A DNA stretch of 5,032 nucleotides from Ruminococcus flavefaciens (GTDB taxonomy: Bacteria > Bacillota > Clostridia > Oscillospirales > Ruminococcaceae), in contig DEDQ01000022.1 of assembly GCA_002350065.1 (NCBI GenBank), positions 1 through 5,032 of the forward strand, given 5' to 3'. The notes under the pieces were generated by a model, which had not been told where the DNA came from, ran no database searches, and was given only the letters and a program-made list of their open reading frames with translations. The first letter of the stretch is position 1. Each line of letters begins with the position of its first letter. Below, in pieces: positions 1 through 5,032 of this stretch. Made by a program: the position numbers and the translations under genes.

Positions 1-45
1 AGTACCGGCTTTAATATCCGCCCGTTTTTTGTCGAACTGTTTTAT

Positions 46-74
46 TTGACTTACTGGCAAGATTGTGGTAAAAT
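46..74 (+). promoter_or_regulatory. Sigma-A-type promoter of the M16C peptidase gene
   Basis: A -35 box TTGACT (46-51) and a -10 box TAAAAT (69-74) are separated by exactly 17 bases. A TG dinucleotide at 66-67 sits one base before the -10 box, giving an extended -10 element. Transcription would start near 81, leaving a leader of only about 23 bases before the ATG, with no room for a riboswitch. The boxes are read directly from the sequence; use in vivo is inferred. Confidence 0.8.
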
Positions 75-92
75 AATAATATATTTGTCAAA

Positions 93-97
93 AGGAG
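93..97 (+). promoter_or_regulatory. Ribosome binding site of the M16C peptidase gene
   Basis: AGGAG lies six bases before the ATG at 104. This fixes that ATG as the start. The resulting N-terminus also matches where this peptidase family normally begins. Confidence 0.85.
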
Positions 98-103
98 AAT
101 ACC

Positions 104-2974
104 ATGAAGATAAACGATTCTATCCACGGTTTTACCGTTACCCGCATACAGCCCGTTGATATCGTCAGCGGTGAGCTCATCGAGATGTCACATGAGAAGT
201 CCGGTGCGCGCCTCGCATGGCTGAAAACAAGCGACGAGAACAAGCTCTTCTCCGTCTCGTTCAAGACTATCCCGACTGATGATACCGGCGTTTTCCATAT
301 CCTCGAGCATTCCGTCCTCGGCGGCTCGGAGCGTTTCCCAGTTAAGGAGCCGTTCCTCTATATGCTGAAAAGCTCGATGAATACCTTCCTCAATGCCATG
401 ACCTTCCCCGATAAGACCATGTTCCCCGTCTCGAGCCGTAACGACAGGGACTTCATGAACCTGACTAAAGTCTACCTCGATGCGGTTTTCAATCCGCTCA
501 TATACACGGTGCCTGAGATATTCTATCAGGAGGGTCACCACACTGAATGGCGCTCCCGCGAGGACGAGCCGCTCTACAAGGGCGTTGTCTTCAACGAGAT
601 GAAGGGCGTTATCTCGTCGATCTACAACCGTATCGAGTGCGAGATGATGAATATGCTCTACCCCGATTCGTGCTATCGCTTTGAGTCAGGCGGTCTTCCT
701 GAGGCTATCCCTGACCTCACTTATGAGCAGTTCATTGATACCCACCGCAGGTTCTATCACCCCTCAAATTCGTATTTCTACCTCGACGGAAACGTCGATA
801 TCGACGCTATACTCGAGCTCATCGACAGCGAGTACCTCTCCGCTTACGACAAGAGCGGCGATGTTATCGGTATCGCTGAGCAGAAGCTCATCGCTCCCGC
901 TGAAAAGACCTGCTTCTATGAGATAGCTCCCGAGGAGGAAGAGGCTAAGCATACACATATCGCGGTCGGCAAGATAATGGCTTCATGGGACGAGCGCGAC
1001 AGGATATTCGCGTGTATGGTGCTCAGCGAGGCTGTTGCCGGCTCGAATGAAGCTCCGCTGAAGCGCGCTCTGCTCGATACGGGCAAGTGCCTTGACGTCT
1101 CATTCGGCATCAATGACGGCATTATGCAGCCCTTCGGCGCTCTGAAAATATTCAATACTGATATGGAGGACGCTCCTGCGCTGCTTGAAACAGTCCGCAC
1201 GACTGCCGAAAAGCTCGTTAAGGACGGCATCGGCAGGGAGGCTCTCTCTGCGGCGATAAACCGCCTCGAGTTCCGATTCCGCGAGGGCGAAGAGCCTAAG
1301 GCTCTGCTGCGCTGCATAAATGCTATGTCCTCATGGCTCTACGGCGGCGACCTGCTCATGTATATCGACTGCGACAGCGTATTCGGATTCCTCCGCGAGC
1401 AGATAGAGAACGGCTACTACGAGAAGCTCCTCAGCGAGTGGCTGCTCGATGAAGAGGGCAGGGCTGCGCTGTATATGCTGCCCTCGCATACCTACGGCGA
1501 CGAGCTCAAGGCTAAGGAGCAGGAGCGCGTTAATGCTGAGCTCGCGGCTATGAGCGAGAATGAAAAGGAAGAACTCCTTGCTCTCAACAGCAGGCTCGAC
1601 GAGTGGCAGGCTGCTCCGGATACGGCTGAGAATATCGCGAAGCTCCCCACATTGCCGCTCTCGGAGGTGAACGAACTTCCGCTCGAATTTGAAACAGAAA
1701 AAACCAGCGAAAACGGAGTTGCTATTCTACGTCATCCCTCGCGCAACAAGGGCATATCCTACCTGAGCCTTTACTTCTCTATTGCTGACCTCGGCAGGGA
1801 GGAGCTCGAAAAGCTCGCGATAATGTCCGACCTCATCTCCGAGCTCCCGACTGAAAAATGCTCCGGAGCAGAGCTCCAGCAGAGGATAACCGGCACTCTC
1901 GGCGGATTCAGCACTAACGTCATCGTATTCGGCAAGGAGGGTCAGCCCGAGCTCTGCAAGCCCTATCTCGCTGTAAAGACCAGCTTCCTCGACTGCAACG
2001 CCGATAAGGCGCTTGCACTTGCAGGCGAGCTCCTTACTGAAACTGCGTTCAACAGTCCCGAGCAGATACGTGAGATACTCCAGCAGAATGACGAGGACAT
2101 GAAGCAGGACATCATCGCCAACGGCCACCGCGTTGCAATGCGCCGCGCACGCAGCGGAATGTCCGCGGAATCGGCTATGAATGAGCTCATAAACGGCTAC
2201 GAGGCTTACAAGGCTCTCCATGCGGCGGCAAAACCCTCCGACGAGGAGCTCGCTGCGCTTATCGCTGATATATCGGCTCTTGCGAAGCGTGTTTTCTGCC
2301 GTGCCCGCCTCACTGCGTCAACGGTTTCCGCTGAGAAGCTCCCGCTCACGGCGCTTACAGATATGCTCCCCGAGGGCAGCGCTCCCGCTTCCGAGGAGAT
2401 GAGCTTCAGCCTTGATACTCCCGCACATCAGGGAATAATCATTCCTTCCGGCGTTTCATACTCCGGAGCCGCACTCCCCGAGTATGAGAAGGATACTCCG
2501 CTGTGGAGCGTGCTCTCGACAATACTCTCATATGAGTACCTGTGGAACGAGGTCCGCGTCAAGGGCGGCGCTTACGGTACAGGCTGCGGCTCGAACAATA
2601 TGGGCGAGGTCGGATTCTACTCGTTCCGTGACCCCTCTCCGTCCGGAGCTATCGCCGCATATGAGGGCGCTCCCGGCTTCCTCAGGGAATACTGCGGCTC
2701 GGGTGCGGATATAAGCTCCTACATCATCAGCAGTATCGCGCAGAAGGAGCCTCTCATCTCCGACCGCGCTTACGGCACTATCGCTGACGAGATATTCTTC
2801 CGCGGCATAACAGAGGAAAAACGCCGCGAGAACCGCAAGCGTATGCTCTCGCTTACGGCGGAGGACCTGCTTGCTGCTGTCCCGTCTCTCGAAAAGAGCG
2901 GCAGGATATGCGTTATCGGCTCCGCAGAGGCGATATCTGCCTGCGGTGATGACTTCGCATCTGAATCGGTATAA
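104..2974 (+). CDS. M16C zinc metallopeptidase, presequence protease (PreP)/insulinase family
   Basis: A 956-residue cytosolic peptidase of the pitrilysin clan that degrades unfolded peptides inside a closed two-halved chamber. The inverted zinc motif HILEH is at residues 65-69 (H65 and H69 bind zinc, E68 is the catalytic base). The third ligand is E165 in VVFNEMKG. The N-terminal M16 domain covers about 35-240 and a second M16 domain about 240-450. An M16C-associated linker region runs roughly 459-700, and a degenerate C-terminal M16 domain follows. The C-terminal substrate-binding Arg/Tyr pair is present as R818 and Y824 in VRVKGGAYG, with the same six-residue spacing as I recall for human PreP. 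No signal peptide or membrane segment is seen. Length is normal for the family (about 950-1000), and all catalytic residues are intact. It is monocistronic, with its own promoter and terminator. The likely role is recycling of peptides or cleaved leader peptides; the true substrate cannot be read from sequence. Confidence 0.96.
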   Translation: MKINDSIHGFTVTRIQPVDIVSGELIEMSHEKSGARLAWLKTSDENKLFSVSFKTIPTDDTGVFHILEHSVLGGSERFPVKEPFLYMLKSSMNTFLNAMTFPDKTMFPVSSRNDRDFMNLTKVYLDAVFNPLIYTVPEIFYQEGHHTEWRSREDEPLYKGVVFNEMKGVISSIYNRIECEMMNMLYPDSCYRFESGGLPEAIPDLTYEQFIDTHRRFYHPSNSYFYLDGNVDIDAILELIDSEYLSAYDKSGDVIGIAEQKLIAPAEKTCFYEIAPEEEEAKHTHIAVGKIMASWDERDRIFACMVLSEAVAGSNEAPLKRALLDTGKCLDVSFGINDGIMQPFGALKIFNTDMEDAPALLETVRTTAEKLVKDGIGREALSAAINRLEFRFREGEEPKALLRCINAMSSWLYGGDLLMYIDCDSVFGFLREQIENGYYEKLLSEWLLDEEGRAALYMLPSHTYGDELKAKEQERVNAELAAMSENEKEELLALNSRLDEWQAAPDTAENIAKLPTLPLSEVNELPLEFETEKTSENGVAILRHPSRNKGISYLSLYFSIADLGREELEKLAIMSDLISELPTEKCSGAELQQRITGTLGGFSTNVIVFGKEGQPELCKPYLAVKTSFLDCNADKALALAGELLTETAFNSPEQIREILQQNDEDMKQDIIANGHRVAMRRARSGMSAESAMNELINGYEAYKALHAAAKPSDEELAALIADISALAKRVFCRARLTASTVSAEKLPLTALTDMLPEGSAPASEEMSFSLDTPAHQGIIIPSGVSYSGAALPEYEKDTPLWSVLSTILSYEYLWNEVRVKGGAYGTGCGSNNMGEVGFYSFRDPSPSGAIAAYEGAPGFLREYCGSGADISSYIISSIAQKEPLISDRAYGTIADEIFFRGITEEKRRENRKRMLSLTAEDLLAAVPSLEKSGRICVIGSAEAISACGDDFASESV

Positions 2975-2989
2975 TTTCGCAGATACAGC

Positions 2990-3023
2990 AAAAGCCATAA
3001 GGATAATTCCTTATGGCTTTTTT
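2990..3023. terminator. Intrinsic terminator shared by the convergent peptidase and DUF5662 genes
   Basis: A perfect 14-bp stem (2990-3003 with 3008-3021) closes a TAAT loop and runs into six T residues (3018-3023) on the plus strand. It lies 15 bases after the peptidase stop. On the minus strand the stem begins a few bases after the stop of the DUF5662-like gene and ends in a shorter run of four T. It therefore probably works in both directions, more strongly for the peptidase. Confidence 0.92.
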
Positions 3024-3026
3024 GTT

Positions 3027-3578
3027 TCAGATGTGTTTGTGCCTGAGCTGTTTCACGCGGCGGCGGATATATCGGAACGTTGCGTCCTCGCCCTTGTCTT
3101 GCAGCATTCTCAGCAGAAATTCGAGCTTTGCCGCAGTCTGAGCTTCTATCCTGCGCTTGGGCTTCGCTTTGAGAAAATATTCCAGCGGACAGCTGTTGTT
3201 GTACTTCTCCTTGTTGTATATCTTCGATGCCGCTACTCTGTCGCAGAACATCTCGAATATGAAGATATCAGGCATTCTCACGGGGTCGAGAGTTCCGGTC
3301 TCGGGGCAGTAGTCGGTCCAGTATTCGTAGTGGTGACGGTTCCTGCCCTTGTGGTGCATCCATGCTCGGGAGTAGCCTATCGTTTCGCGTTCCTGCTCGT
3401 TGGGACTGCGGTTGCCCTGAAAGTATAGCACTCCCGGTATAAACTCGGTCGGCGAGAACTTGGAGAGGTCGTGCAGCAGTCCGCGCTTGATTATCCCTGC
3501 CTTGAAGCAGTGCAGCATGACCATGTGGCGGTGCTTCAGGACTGTTGTGAGGTGTCCGTAAAAATTGTGCAGAAGCAT
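3027..3578 (-). CDS. DUF5662-like protein, putative HD-type metal-binding protein
   Basis: A 183-residue soluble protein resembling the DUF5662 family, which is common in Firmicutes and has no established function. Visible motifs are a His-rich N-terminal helix (H16, H18, H23), GLLHDLSKFSP (H36-D37), a central GYSRAWMHHKGRNRHHYEYW block (69-87), and MPDIFIFEMFCDRVAASK with E109 and D113. The order His, His-Asp, distant Asp resembles HD-domain metal phosphohydrolases, but that is my inference. The C-terminus is strongly basic. The start is chosen at ATG 3578: a GAGG motif sits eight bases upstream. The in-frame GTG nine bases further upstream (3587) would overlap that ribosome binding site and would add only three residues. 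The gene begins 10 bases after the LacI-type regulator's stop, so it is the second gene of an operon and probably shares that regulator's control. Some DUF5662 members have been labelled catalase in databases; nothing here supports that. Confidence 0.82.
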   Translation of the reverse strand: MLLHNFYGHLTTVLKHRHMVMLHCFKAGIIKRGLLHDLSKFSPTEFIPGVLYFQGNRSPNEQERETIGYSRAWMHHKGRNRHHYEYWTDYCPETGTLDPVRMPDIFIFEMFCDRVAASKIYNKEKYNNSCPLEYFLKAKPKRRIEAQTAAKLEFLLRMLQDKGEDATFRYIRRRVKQLRHKHI

Positions 3579-3586
3579 TCCCGTCA

Positions 3587-3590
3587 CCTC
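3587..3590 (-). promoter_or_regulatory. Ribosome binding site of the DUF5662-like gene, overlapping the upstream stop codon
   Basis: Read on the minus strand, TGAGG contains both the TGA stop of the LacI-type gene (3591-3589) and the GAGG Shine-Dalgarno core (3590-3587). The core is eight bases before ATG 3578. This decides the start codon and suggests that ribosomes finishing the regulator help initiate the next gene. Confidence 0.75.
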
Positions 3591-4626
3591 ATTCAGCTCG
3601 CTTGCCGCTTATATCAAGAGCGCTGTTCTTGACTATGAGCCTGCCGCTGATTATCTTCCTGCCCTCGCGGTATTTCGGGTCGTCAAGCTTCTTCATCATG
3701 ATATCGACCGATTCAGTTGCCATTCTGTCAAGGTCTACCTCGACCGTTGTGATGGTCGGGATACATATGCTCGAAACCGTGTAGTTATCGTATCCGACTA
3801 CGGAAATGTCCTCGGGAACACGGACTCCCTTTGATTTAAGTGCCGATATTACGCGGAATGCGGTCTCGTCGCTGTTGCAGACAAAGGCAGTCGGCATTTT
3901 CTCGGGGAAGTCTATCTTGTCGTTGAGGATACCGCGCTCGTTACGGTCGCCGATAGTCCACTCCTCGCGGTATTCGAGCCCGTTCTCGATGAGGCATTTT
4001 ATGTAGCCGAGGAAGCGGTCGTTGATGCTGCTTGTGGCGTTGACTGTTCCGAAGAAGCCGATATCCCTGTGTCCGAGCTCGACGAGGTAGTCCGTGAGGA
4101 TATATCCGCCGTGGTAGCTGTCGGAGTTGACCGAGTCGATATCGTACCTGTTATCGTAGAAATCCACGAACATCAGCGGCATATCTATCTTGCTCAGTGC
4201 CGCTATGTACTCGCGGTGTATCTGTCCGATGACGATGATGCCGTCGACCTTTTTTTCCGTTATAATGTTCGGCAGAACGGCGTTTTTCTCGCTTTCGCCG
4301 GTTATGCACTCGTAGACTGTGAGCACGTTCATCGCTGAGAGCTTGTTCGAGATGTTAGCTGTGAGCTCCCAGTAGAAGGTGCCTCTTGCGCCGACAAAGC
4401 GCTCGGAGGTGAGTATCCCCACGCTTTTGCCGAGCTTCTGCACGGCGACTTTCTTCTTTCCTGACCTTGTATTCGACGGCTTGTAGCCCATTTCCTCTGC
4501 GACCTCGCAAATGCGCTTGCGCATCTGCTCGCTTACACCGTCCCTGCCGGCGAGGGCGTTCGAGACCGTTACAACGCTTACTCCGAGCTTGGTGGCGATG
4601 TCGAGCATTTTTACTCCATTTTTCAT
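3589..4626 (-). CDS. LacI/GalR-family transcriptional regulator
   Basis: A 345-residue DNA-binding regulator. The helix-turn-helix is at residues 7-48 (MLDIATKLGVSVVTVSNALAG, then VSEQMRKRICEVAEEMGY). The sugar-binding-protein-like effector domain starts near residue 68 (SVGILTS). It shows family landmarks such as KKVDGIIVIG (125-134), LGHRDIGFFG (184-193), AFVCNSDETA (247-256) and VPEDISVVGYDN (270-281). The canonical hinge helix (A-x-x-L) that normally follows GYxPN is absent; a lysine-rich stretch (about 51-66) replaces it. The start ATG 4626 has AAAGGGA upstream. A second ATG at 4608 (residue 7) has GGAG five bases before it and is a possible alternative, but it would trim the first helix. 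The gene is transcribed from its own promoter and followed 10 bases later by the DUF5662-like gene. Ligand unknown; a sugar or related metabolite is usual. Autoregulation is likely but unproven. Confidence 0.94.
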   Translation of the reverse strand: MKNGVKMLDIATKLGVSVVTVSNALAGRDGVSEQMRKRICEVAEEMGYKPSNTRSGKKKVAVQKLGKSVGILTSERFVGARGTFYWELTANISNKLSAMNVLTVYECITGESEKNAVLPNIITEKKVDGIIVIGQIHREYIAALSKIDMPLMFVDFYDNRYDIDSVNSDSYHGGYILTDYLVELGHRDIGFFGTVNATSSINDRFLGYIKCLIENGLEYREEWTIGDRNERGILNDKIDFPEKMPTAFVCNSDETAFRVISALKSKGVRVPEDISVVGYDNYTVSSICIPTITTVEVDLDRMATESVDIMMKKLDDPKYREGRKIISGRLIVKNSALDISGKRAE

Positions 4627-4635
4627 TAAAACACA

Positions 4636-4642
4636 TCCCTTT
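4636..4642 (-). promoter_or_regulatory. Ribosome binding site of the LacI-type gene
   Basis: AAAGGGA on the minus strand lies nine bases before ATG 4626. It is a moderate Shine-Dalgarno match, weaker than that of the small gene upstream. It supports the longer start over the internal ATG at 4608. Confidence 0.6.
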
Positions 4643-4664
4643 GTCTTAATTAAACTGCTTTATC

Positions 4665-4693
4665 ATTATATCATGCTTTAAGTGAAAAATAAA
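4665..4693 (-). promoter_or_regulatory. Extended -10 promoter of the LacI-type/DUF5662 operon
   Basis: On the minus strand a perfect TATAAT (4670-4665) is preceded by TGA (4673-4671), forming an extended -10 element. At the standard 17-base distance the -35 region reads only TTTATT (4693-4688), a poor match, as often seen with extended -10 promoters. The predicted start is near 4658, giving a leader of about 30 bases. An 8-bp palindrome TTAATTAA (4646-4653) lies just inside the leader and might be an operator, but it is short and AT-rich. Confidence 0.7.
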
Positions 4694-4743
4694 GTACCGG
4701 AGCCTAATTTTGTAGGAAGTTTCAGATTCGTGCGGCTTGATAT

Positions 4744-4763
4744 GTGCATATTGCATATAGCAC
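4744..4763. repeat. Imperfect inverted repeat with internal tandem TGCATAT, possible operator
   Basis: GTGC-ATAT (4744-4751) is mirrored by ATAT-A-GCAC (4755-4763) with one extra base in the right arm. The same stretch contains two adjacent copies of TGCATAT (4745-4751 and 4752-4758). It lies about 50 bases upstream of the -35 region of the regulator's promoter and just beyond the terminator of the small gene. It could be a regulator-binding site, but there is no second copy in the window to support that. Confidence 0.3.
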
Positions 4764-4766
4764 TGC

Positions 4767-4806
4767 AAAAACAGCTCCGGCAGATTTTGAGTCTGACGGA
4801 GCTGTT
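4767..4806 (-). terminator. Intrinsic terminator of the small 66-residue gene
   Basis: A hairpin has a 10-bp outer stem (4770-4779 with 4797-4806), one G/A mismatch, and a 4-bp inner stem (4781-4784 with 4792-4795) around a 7-base loop. On the minus strand the stem ends in five T residues (opposite A4767-A4771). It begins three bases after the stop codon of the small gene and separates that gene from the regulator's promoter. Confidence 0.9.
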
Positions 4807-4809
4807 GTG

Positions 4810-5010
4810 TTAAGCTTTTTTTCCCTTTTCCTTGCCCTCGTATTCGGGCAGATATTGATACAGGTCGCCGTAGGATTCGTCGGCAGGTCTGTCGCCGGTA
4901 TTGGCGGGGATAAGCCCTGTCATGTCTCCCCATGACGCCGACGGGCACACGTATTCGAGTCCCTGCTTTTCGGGGTCGGGAACGGGTATGGACTTCTTTC
5001 TTCTGCTCAT
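4810..5010 (-). CDS. Small hypothetical protein, 66 residues
   Basis: I do not recognise this protein. Evidence that it is a real gene: an excellent AGGAGG ribosome binding site seven bases before ATG 5010, and a strong terminator starting three bases after its TAA stop. The product is soluble, with no membrane segment or signal peptide. It has a basic N-terminus (RRKK, 3-6), a proline-rich stretch (9-13), a single Cys22, a central SASWGDMTGLIPA block (24-36), a tyrosine-rich acidic part (Y47, Y51, Y53, Y57) and a lysine-rich tail (60-65). It looks largely disordered and lacks the paired cysteines of a zinc ribbon. Its promoter lies outside the window, so it may be the last gene of a longer minus-strand transcript. 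It is a separate transcription unit from the LacI-type gene. Function unknown. Confidence 0.8.
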   Translation of the reverse strand: MSRRKKSIPVPDPEKQGLEYVCPSASWGDMTGLIPANTGDRPADESYGDLYQYLPEYEGKEKGKKA

Positions 5011-5017
5011 GTCAGCA

Positions 5018-5023
5018 CCTCCT
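5018..5023 (-). promoter_or_regulatory. Strong ribosome binding site of the small gene
   Basis: A full AGGAGG, within AAAAGGAGGTG on the minus strand, sits seven bases before ATG 5010. This is the best Shine-Dalgarno match in the window and suggests efficient translation of the small protein. Confidence 0.9.
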
Positions 5024-5032
5024 TTTGGGGTA

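Noticed and set aside
1..30. Possible 3' arm of a terminator cut by the window edge (GC-rich segment ending CCGCCCG followed by six T)
   Set aside because: The matching 5' arm would lie before position 1, and no stable hairpin forms within the visible bases, so it cannot be supported here.
1727..2221. Long open frame on the minus strand inside the peptidase gene
   Set aside because: It is antisense to a fully intact conserved peptidase, its translation is low-complexity and unlike any family, and its longevity is explained by the codon bias of the plus-strand gene. Other antisense and out-of-frame ORFs in 188-2998 are rejected for the same reason.
2871..3428. Plus-strand 185-residue open frame running through the terminator and antisense to the DUF5662-like gene
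   Set aside because: It would read through a strong terminator, has no ribosome binding site of note, and overlaps two well-supported genes on conserved segments.
4693..4700. AGTACCGG occurs both here and at positions 1-8
   Set aside because: The match is only eight bases with diverging flanks; a shared element is not supported.
4703..4716. Small hairpin CCTA...TAGG in the intergenic region
   Set aside because: A four-base stem is too short to be meaningful and has no T-run on the relevant strand.
4646..4948. Minus-strand 100-residue open frame overlapping the small gene and the intergenic region
   Set aside because: It overlaps the better supported 66-residue gene in another frame, and crosses that gene's terminator and the regulator's promoter.

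Overview
The window looks like an ordinary chromosomal stretch from a low-to-mid GC Gram-positive anaerobe of the Clostridia, most likely near Ruminococcus/Oscillospiraceae. This is inferred from strong AGGAGG-type ribosome binding sites, TATAAT-like promoters with extended -10 elements, and the protein families present. There is no mobile element, tRNA/rRNA, CRISPR array or phage gene.

Layout: a sigma-A-type promoter (46-74) drives a single large plus-strand gene (104-2974) for a cytosolic M16C zinc metallopeptidase of the presequence-protease/insulinase type. It ends at a strong hairpin terminator (2990-3023). On the other side of that hairpin, converging on it, is a minus-strand pair: a LacI-type transcription regulator (4626-3589) followed closely by a DUF5662-like protein (start best placed at 3578, end 3027). 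The DUF5662 ribosome binding site overlaps the regulator's stop codon, so the two are almost certainly cotranscribed and perhaps translationally coupled. The regulator has its own extended -10 promoter around 4665-4673.

Further upstream, also on the minus strand, is a small 66-residue protein of unknown function (5010-4810). It has a near-perfect Shine-Dalgarno sequence and its own terminator (4806-4767). The 4627-4766 gap holds the regulator's leader and promoter plus a short imperfect inverted repeat that could be an operator.

How the genes work together: only the regulator and the DUF5662 gene appear functionally linked (shared transcript). The peptidase is an independent unit probably involved in peptide turnover. 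I see no clear evidence of a novel multi-gene system. The points most worth a second look are the unusual linker of the LacI-type regulator, its coupling to a putative HD-like metal-binding protein, and the uncharacterised small protein.
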